NCBI GenBank assembly: GCA_965662735.1
Contig: CBFIIU010000012.1
Span: 1 to 62,768, forward strand
Source: JAYODZ01 sp965662735
Lineage (GTDB): Bacteria > Pseudomonadota > Alphaproteobacteria > RS24
DNA length: 62,768 bases
Direction: 5' to 3'
Below the pieces are notes generated by a model. The model worked only from the letters and a program-made list of their open reading frames with translations. It was not told where the DNA came from and ran no database searches. Of this stretch, positions 23,492 to 32,078 are shown in pieces; the first letter of the stretch is position 1, and each line of letters opens with the position of its first letter. Made by a program: the position numbers and the translations under genes.

Positions 23492-26380
23492 ATGCCAAAA
23501 GCCCTAAGTGATCGAGACCACCTCTATTTGGTCGATGGATCAAGCTATATTTTTAGAGCCTATCACGCCTTGCCACCGCTCACCCGTAAATCCGACGGGT
23601 TGCCTGTGGGGGCGGTCTCTGGCTTTTGTAATATGCTGGTCAAGCTGTGCGATGATATGAATGCTGATGGTAAGCCCACCCATCTCGCCGTGATTTTCGA
23701 TGCCAAGGGACCCAATTTTCGTCACGACTTATATGATGCGTATAAAGCCAATCGCGGCGCGCCGCCCGAGGATCTTGTTCCGCAATTTCCTTTAGTGCGC
23801 GATGCGGTTCGCGCTTTCGGCATTCCCTCGATTGAGCTTGAAGGCTTTGAGGCGGATGACCTCATCGCTACCTATGCCCGAGCCGCAAGCGCCATGGGCG
23901 CGCGGGTCACGATTGTGTCGTCGGATAAAGACTTGATGCAATTGGTCGATGGCCGCATCGATATGCTGGACACAATGAAAAATAACGTCATTGGCCCTGA
24001 CGAGGTGTTTGAGAAATTCGGTGTCGCTCCTGACAAAGTAATTGATGTGCAGTCATTGGCGGGCGATAGCGTTGATAATATTCCGGGTGTTCCAGGTATT
24101 GGGGTGAAGACGGCGGCGCAGCTGATTGAGACTTTTGGTGATCTCGACAGTCTATTGGCGCGTGCGGAAGAGATCCCACAGCCCAAGCGCCGGCAAAGCC
24201 TGATCGACTATGCAGATCAAGCACGGCTCAGCCGCGAATTGGTGACATTGCGCTGTGATGCACCCATGCCCTGCGGCTTGGCTGAGATGGCCTTAAAAGC
24301 CCCCGAGCCGCAAATGTTGATCGGGTTTTTGAAGGCGATGGAGTTCAATACAATCACGCAGCGCATGGCGAAGCGGTATGGTGTGGATGTTGACGCGATC
24401 GCCGCTCATCTGACCTCTGATCTTTCTGTGAGCGAGGGTGATCAATCGCGCCTTCAAAGCGCGACGCATTCTGTCGCTGACCAACAATCTGGCGTGGAAG
24501 CCAATGGGCAGGCGGATAAGCCGCTCCCGGATTTCCCGCCCATAGATCCTGCGGGATATGTGTGTATCTCCGATCGACCCACGCTCGATCTTTGGGTTGC
24601 GGAGGCCTTTGAAGCAGGGGTTGTCGCCATTGATACCGAGACCGATGGCCTCGATGCGTTGCAATGTCGTTTGGTGGGCATTTCGATCGCAACGGCGCCC
24701 GGTCGAGCCGCCTATATTCCGATTGCACATGGCGCGGATACATTGTCCCTTGAGGAGCAAGCTCCCCAATTACCTTTGGCGGAAATTGTGACGGCCCTGT
24801 CGGAGCTGCTGCAGGCGGATCATGTGCTGAAGATTTTGCAAAATGCTAAATTTGATCTCCAAATCCTGCGGCGTCATGGTCTGGTGGTGAGCCCGATTGA
24901 TGACACAATGCTCATCTCCTATGCGCTTGATGCGGGGTTGCATGGGCATGGCATGGATGAGCTATCGCAAATTTGGCTCGACCATACGCCGATCTCGATT
25001 AAGTCTTTATTGGGAAGCGGTAAAAATCAAATCACCTTCGACCGTGTCGCAATTGATGAGGCGACGCGATATGCGGCTGAGGACGCGGACATTACTTTGC
25101 GCTTATGGCACTGTTTGAAACCCCGCTTGGCCGAGGCGGGCGTGGCCCATGTGTATGAAAGCACCGAGCGCGCCCTTATTCCGGTCATTGTGGATATGGA
25201 AGCAGCGGGCATTTGCGTTGATCGCGATATTCTCTCACGCCTCTCCGGACGCTTCGCGCAAAAAATGGCGCAGATTGAAGCCGATATTTATGCCGCTGCG
25301 GGAGAGACTTTTAACATCGCAAGCCCGAAACAATTAGGCGAGGTGATGTTCGACCGCCTCGGATTACCCGGTGCCAAGAAAACCAAAACGGGGGCTTATG
25401 CAACTGGAGCGGATATTCTCGAAGAGTTGGCGGCGCAGGGGTATCAGCTTCCGGCACATGTTCTCGACTGGAGGGGGCTTGCAAAGCTCAAATCGACCTA
25501 TACCGATTCTCTGCCGGAATTCATTCATGGCGATACAGGGCGCATCCATACGTCCTACTCATTAGCGGCCACAACAACGGGTCGTTTATCGTCGTCCGAT
25601 CCGAATTTGCAAAATATTCCCATTCGAACGGAAGACGGCCGACAAATACGGACTGCCTTTATTGCCGCGCCTGGTCATGTTTTGATCAGCGCTGATTACA
25701 GTCAAATTGAACTCCGTCTCCTCGCGCATATTGCCGATATTGAACCTTTGAAACAGGCCTTTGCAGAGGGTCAGGACATTCATGCCATGACGGCATCGGA
25801 AATTTTTGGTGTGCCGCTCAAAGACATGACGTCTGAAATTCGGCGCCGCGCCAAAGCAATTAATTTCGGAATTATCTATGGCATTTCCGCCTTTGGCCTT
25901 GCTAATCAACTCGGGATCGCGCGCGGCGATGCGGCGCATTATATTGATACTTATTTCCAACGTTTCCCGGGTATTCGCGACTATATGGAAAACACCAAAG
26001 CCGAGGCGCGCGCGCATGGATATGTGCGAACCTTGTTCGGTCGGAAAATTCACACCAAAGATATTCAAGCCAAGCAGCCGGCTTTGCGGGCTTTCGCTGA
26101 ACGCGCCGCTATTAATGCTCCTATTCAAGGAACGGCGGCTGATATTATCCGCCGCGCCATGGTTCAGCTTCCGGCGCATTTGGATGACTTATCGTTCCCC
26201 GTGCGCATGCTGCTGCAGGTGCATGATGAGTTGATTTTTGAAACGCCCGAACAACATGCGGATGCGGCCATGCAGCGCGTTTGCTCCGTTATGGAGCATG
26301 CTTGCGCACCGCGCGTACACCTATCAGTTCCGCTGATTGTTGACGCCCGCGCAGCCCAGAACTGGGACGAAGCGCATTAA
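23492..26380 (+). CDS. polA: DNA polymerase I
   Basis: A 962-aa DNA polymerase I for gap filling, primer removal and repair. Three domains are visible: the 5'-3' flap exonuclease (LVDGSSYIFRAYHALPPL, FEADDLIATYA, VSSDKDLMQLV, GDSVDNIPGVPGIGVKTA); an intact 3'-5' proofreading exonuclease from about 370 (VVAIDTETDGLD, LQNAKFDLQIL); and the family A polymerase with motif A DYSQIELRLLAHI, motif B RRRAKAINFGIIYGISAFGL and motif C VHDELIFE. Length fits alphaproteobacterial PolA. Monocistronic, convergent with pckA 16 bp away. Confidence 0.98.
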   Translation: MPKALSDRDHLYLVDGSSYIFRAYHALPPLTRKSDGLPVGAVSGFCNMLVKLCDDMNADGKPTHLAVIFDAKGPNFRHDLYDAYKANRGAPPEDLVPQFPLVRDAVRAFGIPSIELEGFEADDLIATYARAASAMGARVTIVSSDKDLMQLVDGRIDMLDTMKNNVIGPDEVFEKFGVAPDKVIDVQSLAGDSVDNIPGVPGIGVKTAAQLIETFGDLDSLLARAEEIPQPKRRQSLIDYADQARLSRELVTLRCDAPMPCGLAEMALKAPEPQMLIGFLKAMEFNTITQRMAKRYGVDVDAIAAHLTSDLSVSEGDQSRLQSATHSVADQQSGVEANGQADKPLPDFPPIDPAGYVCISDRPTLDLWVAEAFEAGVVAIDTETDGLDALQCRLVGISIATAPGRAAYIPIAHGADTLSLEEQAPQLPLAEIVTALSELLQADHVLKILQNAKFDLQILRRHGLVVSPIDDTMLISYALDAGLHGHGMDELSQIWLDHTPISIKSLLGSGKNQITFDRVAIDEATRYAAEDADITLRLWHCLKPRLAEAGVAHVYESTERALIPVIVDMEAAGICVDRDILSRLSGRFAQKMAQIEADIYAAAGETFNIASPKQLGEVMFDRLGLPGAKKTKTGAYATGADILEELAAQGYQLPAHVLDWRGLAKLKSTYTDSLPEFIHGDTGRIHTSYSLAATTTGRLSSSDPNLQNIPIRTEDGRQIRTAFIAAPGHVLISADYSQIELRLLAHIADIEPLKQAFAEGQDIHAMTASEIFGVPLKDMTSEIRRRAKAINFGIIYGISAFGLANQLGIARGDAAHYIDTYFQRFPGIRDYMENTKAEARAHGYVRTLFGRKIHTKDIQAKQPALRAFAERAAINAPIQGTAADIIRRAMVQLPAHLDDLSFPVRMLLQVHDELIFETPEQHADAAMQRVCSVMEHACAPRVHLSVPLIVDARAAQNWDEAH

Positions 26381-26396
26381 ACGCCGCGGCTAAGAC

Positions 26397-27998
26397 TTAC
26401 TCCGCTGCTGGTGCTGCTGCTCGCACATCGTCGCCGACATGCTGGATAAATTTCTCGAAATTAGCAACGAACATCTGCACCAGCTTTTGCGCTTGCGCGT
26501 CATAGGCGGCGCCATCGGCCCAAGTGTCACGCGGGTTCAAAATCGACCCATCGACATTGGGCACCGCGACCGGAACGTCAAACCCAAAATTGGGGTCTTT
26601 CCGGAAATCAACATTATTCAAACTGCCATCAAGAGCAGCGGCCAAGAGGGCTCGAGTTTCTTTAATCGGCATGCGGTGGCCAACACCATAGGCGCCGCCT
26701 GTCCAACCCGTGTTTACCAACCAACATTTAGCTCCGTGCTCAGCGATTAAATCGCGCAATAAATTTCCATACTCTGCAGGGTGCCGCGGCATAAAGGGGG
26801 CGCCAAAGCAGGTTGAAAATGTCGCTTCAGGTTCGGTCACGCCTTTTTCAGTTCCGGCGACCTTCGCGGTATAGCCAGATAAAAAGTGGTACATGGCTTG
26901 GCTGGGGGTGAGGCGCGAAATGGGCGGTAACACGCCAAAGGCGTCTGCCGTCAACATGATGATTGTTTTTGGGTGCCCTGCACGGCCTGTTTCCGACGCA
27001 TTTGGAATAAAGGAGAGGGGATAGGCGCCACGTGAATTCTCTGCGAGGGAATTATCGTTGAGATCGAGCTGGCGGGTAATCGGATCCATGACAACATTTT
27101 CGAGCACTGTGCCAAAGCGTTGCGTGGTCGCATAGATTTCGGGTTCGGCCTCTGCTGAGAGGTTGATCATTTTCGCGTAGCAACCCCCTTCGAAGTTGAA
27201 CACGCCGTTTTCCGACCAGCCATGTTCGTCATCGCCAACCAAGGTGCGCGATGGATCAGCTGATAATGTCGTTTTTCCTGTTCCGCTGAGGCCAAAAAAT
27301 ACTGCGGCATCGCCATTGGGTCCGGTATTAACCGAACAATGCATGGGCATCACTTTTTTGGCGGGCAATGTGTAGTTCAGCATCGAGAAAACAGACTTTT
27401 TCGTCTCTCCGGCATAGGAAGTCCCGGCGATCAAAACCATTTTCTTGGCGAAATTGACGGCAATCATTGTTTCCGTGCGCGACCCATGACGCTCTGGGTT
27501 TGCTTTAAAACTGGGCAGATTTACAATTAAGAAATCGGGAGCAAATGTCGCAAGTTCTTCAGCTGTGGGCTCAATCAGCAGGTTTTGAATAAACAAAGAA
27601 TGCCACGCCAATTCGGTGACAACGCGGGTCGGCAGGCGGTGAACAGGATCAGCCCCGCCAAACAGGTCTTGGACAAAAACTTCCATGCCGTTCATATGGG
27701 CGAGCATATCGCTATGCAAAGCATCGAATTGCTCGGCGGTCATCGACTTATTATTATCCCACCACACGGTGTTTTCGGTTTCGGCGTCACGGACGATGAA
27801 TTTATCCTTCGCAGAACGACCCGTATGCGCGCCCGTTTTGACAACCAGCGGACCGTTAGCGGCAATTTCACCCTCGCCTCGGGCGAGGACTAATTCATAG
27901 AGCTGAGCGGGGCGGTGGTTCCAATGAGCTGCTTTTAAGCCCGTTAAACCCTGTTGGTCTAAACCATTGGCGCTAATGGCATGTCCTGTTTGTTGCAT
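26397..27998 (-). CDS. pckA: Phosphoenolpyruvate carboxykinase (ATP)
   Basis: A 533-aa ATP-dependent PEP carboxykinase, converting oxaloacetate to PEP for gluconeogenesis. The kinase P loop is FFGLSGTGKTTLSADPSR. Other conserved pieces are VKTGAHTGRSAKDKFIV, RVVTELAWHSLFIQNLLI, DDEHGWSENGVFNFEGGCYAK and VNTGWTGGAYGVGHRMPI. Transcribed divergently from chvI, the arrangement known in Rhizobiales, where ChvI can control pckA. A ribosome site GAGAGGGA precedes ATG 27998. Confidence 0.98.
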   Translation of the reverse strand: MQQTGHAISANGLDQQGLTGLKAAHWNHRPAQLYELVLARGEGEIAANGPLVVKTGAHTGRSAKDKFIVRDAETENTVWWDNNKSMTAEQFDALHSDMLAHMNGMEVFVQDLFGGADPVHRLPTRVVTELAWHSLFIQNLLIEPTAEELATFAPDFLIVNLPSFKANPERHGSRTETMIAVNFAKKMVLIAGTSYAGETKKSVFSMLNYTLPAKKVMPMHCSVNTGPNGDAAVFFGLSGTGKTTLSADPSRTLVGDDEHGWSENGVFNFEGGCYAKMINLSAEAEPEIYATTQRFGTVLENVVMDPITRQLDLNDNSLAENSRGAYPLSFIPNASETGRAGHPKTIIMLTADAFGVLPPISRLTPSQAMYHFLSGYTAKVAGTEKGVTEPEATFSTCFGAPFMPRHPAEYGNLLRDLIAEHGAKCWLVNTGWTGGAYGVGHRMPIKETRALLAAALDGSLNNVDFRKDPNFGFDVPVAVPNVDGSILNPRDTWADGAAYDAQAQKLVQMFVANFEKFIQHVGDDVRAAAPAAE

Positions 27999-28214
27999 CG
28001 CCGACTCCCTCTCTCCACACCTTAACTAAAAATCTTCGGCCCCCTATATACGTCTATCCGTCTTTTGGAGCAACTAGGGGCACTCATGAGAGCTAGATCA
28101 TGTCACATCTCTGCCACATTTGTGAGGCCTAGTGACTGACTATTTTGTGAGTAAAAAGAAAGACTCGGCGAGGTTAAGCCGTGTAGGATGGGGCAAGAGA
28201 AATTGGGGGACAAA
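27999..28214. promoter_or_regulatory. Divergent pckA / chvI promoter region
   Basis: The only non-coding space between the two divergent genes. It contains the leaders of both. I see no perfect palindrome or terminator. An in-frame ATG at 28188 precedes the chosen chvI start at 28215, but the latter follows a G-rich ribosome site (TTGGGGGAC). Confidence 0.5.
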
Positions 28215-28913
28215 ATGACGCGGGTCGCTCTGGTGGATGACGAGGCCTCAATATTAACATCGGTCAAGATGACTTTGCAGTCCGAGGGCTTTGAGGTTGT
28301 CACTTTTACGAATGGCCAGGATGCGCTGGAGGCTTTATTGGCCGATCCCGCTGATATTGGCGTTTTTGATATTAAAATGCCGCGAATGGACGGTCTTGAA
28401 TTGCTGCGGCGTCTGCGTGAGAAAAGTCAAATGCCGGTGCTCTTTCTCACCTCGAAAGACGACGAAATCGACGAAGTATTCGGCCTGCGCATGGGCGCCG
28501 ATGACTATATTACAAAACCATTTTCGCAACGCCTGTTATTAGAGCGATTGCGCGCGGTGCTACGGCGTACCAAAGCCCGTATGCCCGATGCCTCTGCAGT
28601 TGAGGCGGGTCAAGCGGTGTCACATGGGCGCCTCACGCTCAATCCCGAAAAACATGAGACTTTGTGGGATGGCGCGCCCATAAATTTGACTGTGACAGAA
28701 TTCTTGATTTTAGAAGCGCTCGCGTCACGCCCAGGCTTCGTCAAGAGCCGTGATGCGCTCATGGATGCCGCGTATTCGGATCAAGTGTATGTCGATGATC
28801 GAACCATCGATAGCCATATTAAGCGCCTCCGCAGGAAGTTTCGACAGGTTGATCCTGATTTTGATGCCATCGAGACCCTCTATGGGGTTGGGTATAAGTA
28901 TAAGGTGGTGTGA
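28215..28913 (+). CDS. chvI: OmpR-family response regulator ChvI
   Basis: A 232-aa response regulator of the envelope-stress/acid-sensing ChvG-ChvI system of Alphaproteobacteria. The receiver domain has the acidic pair in VALVDDE, phospho-acceptor Asp52 in GVFDIKMPRMDG and the Lys in FLTSKDDEID. The C-terminal winged helix includes LTVTEFLILEALASRPGFVK followed by SRDALMDAAY and DDRTIDSHIKRLRRKF. The kinase gene chvG starts inside its stop codon (GTGA overlap), and hprK, EIIA and HPr genes follow, the standard alphaproteobacterial order. Confidence 0.95.
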   Translation: MTRVALVDDEASILTSVKMTLQSEGFEVVTFTNGQDALEALLADPADIGVFDIKMPRMDGLELLRRLREKSQMPVLFLTSKDDEIDEVFGLRMGADDYITKPFSQRLLLERLRAVLRRTKARMPDASAVEAGQAVSHGRLTLNPEKHETLWDGAPINLTVTEFLILEALASRPGFVKSRDALMDAAYSDQVYVDDRTIDSHIKRLRRKFRQVDPDFDAIETLYGVGYKYKVV

Positions 28914-30580
28914 GCGTGCGCCTAGGACGGTTATTCGGAGGTCGCCCGAACCGACTTCTTATTCGATTGGTTCTGGTGAATATGGCGGGCCTTGTCTTGC
29001 TCGCCTCCGGTGTTTTGCTTTTGAGCGAGTCGCGCGATGCGCTGGTCGAAGCGCAGCGAAAAAACCTTCTCTCTCAGGCGCGTCTCATGGCGGGCGCTTT
29101 GTCGGATGCGGCCAGTGATCGAGATTATCAAATCCTTCCTGGTTCGGCTCTGTTTGGTGCCTTGCTTGGCGATCGCATGATGCCGAACTGGCGGGTGGTT
29201 GAGGCGGCAGAGATTATGCGCCGGCTGTCCTCGGGGAGCCAAGTGCGGGCACGACTTTATGCGCGGGATGGCAGTCTGCTGGTCGATTCCAGTAATCTCC
29301 AACAACAAGGTGGGATGATTTCGCGTGAGCTGCCGCCCTTGGAACCGAAGGCCGAGGTGAGCCAGCTCGAGCAATGGCAAGAGCAGCTCTATGCATTTAT
29401 GGGGGTCAGCCAAAGGCCGCCGATTTCCGATCAATTAGCTGTGCGCGGGGCAAATCTTGAAGAAGTGCGGATTGCCTTGTCGGGGAGAGTGGGCAGCGTT
29501 TTGCGGGCTGATGAGAAAGGGCGCGATATTGTGACCGTCGCCGTGCCCGTTCAGGCGTATCGTGCGATCATCGGCGCTTTATTTATCACCTCTGAGCCCG
29601 ACGAGATTAGTCGCATCATTCAGGCGGAACGGCGAAATGTCTTGGAGCTTTTGGGAATTGCGCTGATCGCCAATTTTTTAGTGTCTTTTGTTCTGGCCCG
29701 CACATTGTCGCAGCCCATCTCGCGCTTGGCGCACGCGGTGCGGGGCTATTCGCGTGGAGCTGGGCAACTTCCTCCCGTCGAAACCATTCCAGATTTATCG
29801 ACCCGCAAGGATGAAGTGGGCGACCTATCGTCAGCCTTGCGCGACATGGTCGGACGCTTGCTCGAGCGCATCAATGCGATCGACCAATTTGCAGCCGATG
29901 TCGCCCATGAATTGAAAAACCCCCTGGCATCCCTGCACAGCGCCGTGCAATCTTTGCAAAATGCGAAGCGGGTTGGCGATCGCCGTTCTTTGATGACGAT
30001 TATAGAGAAAGATGTGGCGCGTCTTAATCGGTTAATTTCGGATATCTCAGCCGTGTCGCGTTTAGATGCAGCTTTATCACAAGGGGCATCTGAGAGTTTT
30101 GATCTTGCAGAATTGGTGAAAGAGCTTGTGCAGATCCTGGCGACCACGCGGGCGGAACCAGCACAGGTGAGCCTCGATGTCACCGTTCAATCCGCTGAGG
30201 GTGCGATGAAGGTGATTGCTCAGAAAGATCAAATCGCGCAAATACTCGACAATCTGATTAGTAATGCGATTTCCTTTGCCCCGCCCGGCACACGCGTTTC
30301 TGTGATTATCCGCCCTGCAGCCGATCAACAAATTGAATGTATTGTTGCTGACCAGGGGCCAGGGATATCCTCAGGCATGGAAGAGCGTATTTTTGAACGA
30401 TTTTACTCCGATCGGCCCAATGCACTCGACGCCAGCGATAATGGTCATTCGGGCTTGGGGCTCAGTATTTCACGCCAAATTGCCCGCATGCATGGTGGCG
30501 ATGTGACGGCGGCCAATCGGCCCGACGGTATTGGCGCTTATTTTACCCTTACCCTGCCGCGTCAGGTGACACATGACTGA
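28910..30580 (+). CDS. chvG: Sensor histidine kinase ChvG
   Basis: A 556-aa membrane sensor kinase, partner of ChvI. Two transmembrane segments (about 18-38 and 244-264) enclose a periplasmic stimulus domain. A HAMP region follows (ARTLSQPISRLAHAVRGY), then the dimerisation/phosphoacceptor helix with His333 in DVAHELKNPLASLHSAVQSL. The ATP-binding part has the N box (QILDNLISNAISFAPPGT), G1 (VADQGPGI), F (FERFYSD) and G2 (GLGLSISRQIARMHGG). GTG start at 28910 overlaps the chvI stop by four bases. The next gene, hprK, starts eight bases before its stop. Confidence 0.95.
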   Translation: MSVRLGRLFGGRPNRLLIRLVLVNMAGLVLLASGVLLLSESRDALVEAQRKNLLSQARLMAGALSDAASDRDYQILPGSALFGALLGDRMMPNWRVVEAAEIMRRLSSGSQVRARLYARDGSLLVDSSNLQQQGGMISRELPPLEPKAEVSQLEQWQEQLYAFMGVSQRPPISDQLAVRGANLEEVRIALSGRVGSVLRADEKGRDIVTVAVPVQAYRAIIGALFITSEPDEISRIIQAERRNVLELLGIALIANFLVSFVLARTLSQPISRLAHAVRGYSRGAGQLPPVETIPDLSTRKDEVGDLSSALRDMVGRLLERINAIDQFAADVAHELKNPLASLHSAVQSLQNAKRVGDRRSLMTIIEKDVARLNRLISDISAVSRLDAALSQGASESFDLAELVKELVQILATTRAEPAQVSLDVTVQSAEGAMKVIAQKDQIAQILDNLISNAISFAPPGTRVSVIIRPAADQQIECIVADQGPGISSGMEERIFERFYSDRPNALDASDNGHSGLGLSISRQIARMHGGDVTAANRPDGIGAYFTLTLPRQVTHD

Positions 30581-31022
30581 CAGACTGCATGCGAGCTGCG
30601 TTGAGATCGGGGGTCAAGGGGTTTTAATTTTGGGTGCCTCAGGTTCTGGGAAAAGCAGCCTGGCATGGCGCTTGATCGATGAGCAAGGTGCAAACCTCGT
30701 TGGCGACGATCAACTCTATGTTTGGGCTGAAGACCATCATCTCTATGTCCGGCCGGCGTTGCCAGGGTTGATCGAAATGCGCGGTATTGGCGTCATTGAA
30801 CGCGCGCACACGGCGCAAGCCCGCCTGTCGCTGGTGATCAATCTCGATCAAGCGCCGCAACGCGTTGCCGAACCGCAGCATCACCTGTTATGCGGGTTGA
30901 AATTACCGTGTCTCGGTTTGGTCGCACATGATAGCCTCGCCCCGTTACAGGTGGCGATGGCCCTTCGCACCATCGGTGTGACAGGATTTTCGTCGACCGG
31001 ACTGTACCGAGATGAAAGGTGA
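30573..31022 (+). CDS. hprK: HPr kinase/phosphorylase, short alphaproteobacterial form
   Basis: A 149-aa HPr(Ser) kinase/phosphorylase consisting of the catalytic domain only; Gram-positive enzymes are about 310 aa. Walker A is GASGSGKS (21-28), LVGDDQLYVW supplies the catalytic Asp region, and LIEMRGIGVIE is the family signature. It would phosphorylate the seryl residue of the HPr encoded two genes on, linking PTS state to the ChvGI system. Overlaps chvG by eight bases. The short form is normal in Alphaproteobacteria. Confidence 0.92.
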   Translation: MTDRLHASCVEIGGQGVLILGASGSGKSSLAWRLIDEQGANLVGDDQLYVWAEDHHLYVRPALPGLIEMRGIGVIERAHTAQARLSLVINLDQAPQRVAEPQHHLLCGLKLPCLGLVAHDSLAPLQVAMALRTIGVTGFSSTGLYRDER

Positions 31023-31069
31023 TTGCGTAAAATTGATTGGCAGGGCATTGTGGTGCAAAGGGAAAGAAA

Positions 31070-31480
31070 ATGATAGGAATGGTTTTAGTGACACATGGTC
31101 GATTGGCCGATGAATTTCGGGCGGCCATGGAACATGTTGTCGGACCGCAAGAGGCGGTCGCCACAATTTCAATTGGTCCCGATGACGATATGGAAAAGCG
31201 CCGACAAGATATTGTCAATGCGATTTCCAACGTGGATCAAGGGCGCGGGGTTGTGTTGCTGACCGACATGTTTGGCGGCACCCCATCAAATCTTGCGATT
31301 TCATTGCTGGAGAGAGACAAGGTCGAAGTTGTGGCGGGCATTAACCTTCCCATGCTCATTCGTCTTGCGACGGTGCGTGAGAAAATGCCACTGGCGGAGG
31401 CTGTGGCCTCGGCGCAGGAGGCAGCCCGCAAATATATCTCCGTGGCGAGCCAAGTGCTCGGCGGTGCTCAAGAAAAGTGA
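31070..31480 (+). CDS. PTS EIIA component, mannose family (regulatory)
   Basis: A 136-aa EIIA(Man)-type phosphocarrier. The phosphorylated histidine is His9 in VLVTHGRLADEF; VVLLTDMFGGTPSNLAIS is the second family motif, and GINLPMLIRLATVRE follows. No EIIB, EIIC or EIID transport subunits are nearby, so it belongs to the regulatory PTS seen in Alphaproteobacteria (with PtsP/EI-Ntr encoded elsewhere). The frame extends to a TTG at 31037, but ATG 31070 follows AAAGGGAAAG and gives the family N-terminus. Its stop overlaps the HPr start (ATGA). Confidence 0.92.
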   Translation: MIGMVLVTHGRLADEFRAAMEHVVGPQEAVATISIGPDDDMEKRRQDIVNAISNVDQGRGVVLLTDMFGGTPSNLAISLLERDKVEVVAGINLPMLIRLATVREKMPLAEAVASAQEAARKYISVASQVLGGAQEK

Positions 31481-31758
31481 TGCCTCATCACGTTACGGTT
31501 CGAATTGTTAACCGCAAGGGTTTGCATGCGCGTGCGTCGGCTCAGTTTGTGCGATGCGCCGAGGGTTTTGATGCGCATGTCTGGGTCGAAAAAGAAGAGG
31601 AAAAGGCGGGGGCAACGTCGATCATGGGGTTGATGATGCTCGGCGCCTCGCTGGGCAATGAAATAACCATTTCGGCTGAGGGCAGCCAGGCGGAAGCGGC
31701 GATCGCGGCTTTAACTGAATTGGTTGCCAATGGGTTCGGTGAAGGGGTGGATTTGTAA
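31480..31758 (+). CDS. ptsH: Phosphocarrier protein HPr (Npr-like)
   Basis: A 92-aa HPr. The phosphohistidine is His16 in IVNRKGLHARASAQFV; the regulatory serine target of HprK is Ser47 in GATSIMGLMMLGAS. It passes phosphate from an EI-type enzyme (not in window) to the EIIA encoded immediately upstream. Last gene of the chvI-chvG-hprK-EIIA-ptsH operon, followed by a probable terminator at 31841. Confidence 0.95.
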   Translation: MPHHVTVRIVNRKGLHARASAQFVRCAEGFDAHVWVEKEEEKAGATSIMGLMMLGASLGNEITISAEGSQAEAAIAALTELVANGFGEGVDL

Positions 31759-31840
31759 TCTCAAGGGGCCGCATGGACGGCAGGCCGAACATGGCGACGG
31801 CTTTGGGACCCCCGAAATGGACTTGGGCCATTAAGCGCCC

Positions 31841-31861
31841 GCGGGATATGTTCCGCTTTTT
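31841..31861 (+). terminator. Probable terminator of the chvI-ptsH operon
   Basis: A short stem GCGGGA / TTCCGC (one G-U pair) with loop TATG, followed by TTTTT. It lies 83 bp after the ptsH stop and upstream of ahcY. Confidence 0.5.
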
Positions 31862-31978
31862 GATGGATTGACGAGTTTTTCGCTCGGTTGGCGTCTTTTT
31901 TCCCCGATTTGTACCTTTTTTCCCGATTTCTGTCTCCGGCGCCGCGGGAGTCCTTCTGCCATTTAATCCATAAATAAA

Positions 31979-32000
31979 GATATAAAGAAATCTTTATATC
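31979..32000. promoter_or_regulatory. Perfect palindrome upstream of ahcY, candidate SahR-type operator
   Basis: Arms GATATAAAG (31979-31987) and CTTTATATC (31992-32000) around AAAT form a perfect 9-bp inverted repeat 79 bp before the ahcY ATG. AT-rich sites with AAAG/CTTT cores upstream of ahcY and metK are what is described for SahR, the ArsR-family sensor of S-adenosylhomocysteine. The regulator gene is not in the window, so the assignment is inference from position and shape. Confidence 0.5.
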
Positions 32001-32078
32001 ACCTTGCAAAGCGGGGCATGCACTGTTACAACCAACGCAAATTGACCCTTTTTTTCAGTTCCAAGTGAGGTAACAGCC

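Noticed and set aside
31760..32078. SAM or SAH riboswitch in front of ahcY
   Set aside because: I cannot recognise the conserved core of any known SAM/SAH riboswitch; a short DNA palindrome explains the symmetry better. A covariance-model scan would decide.
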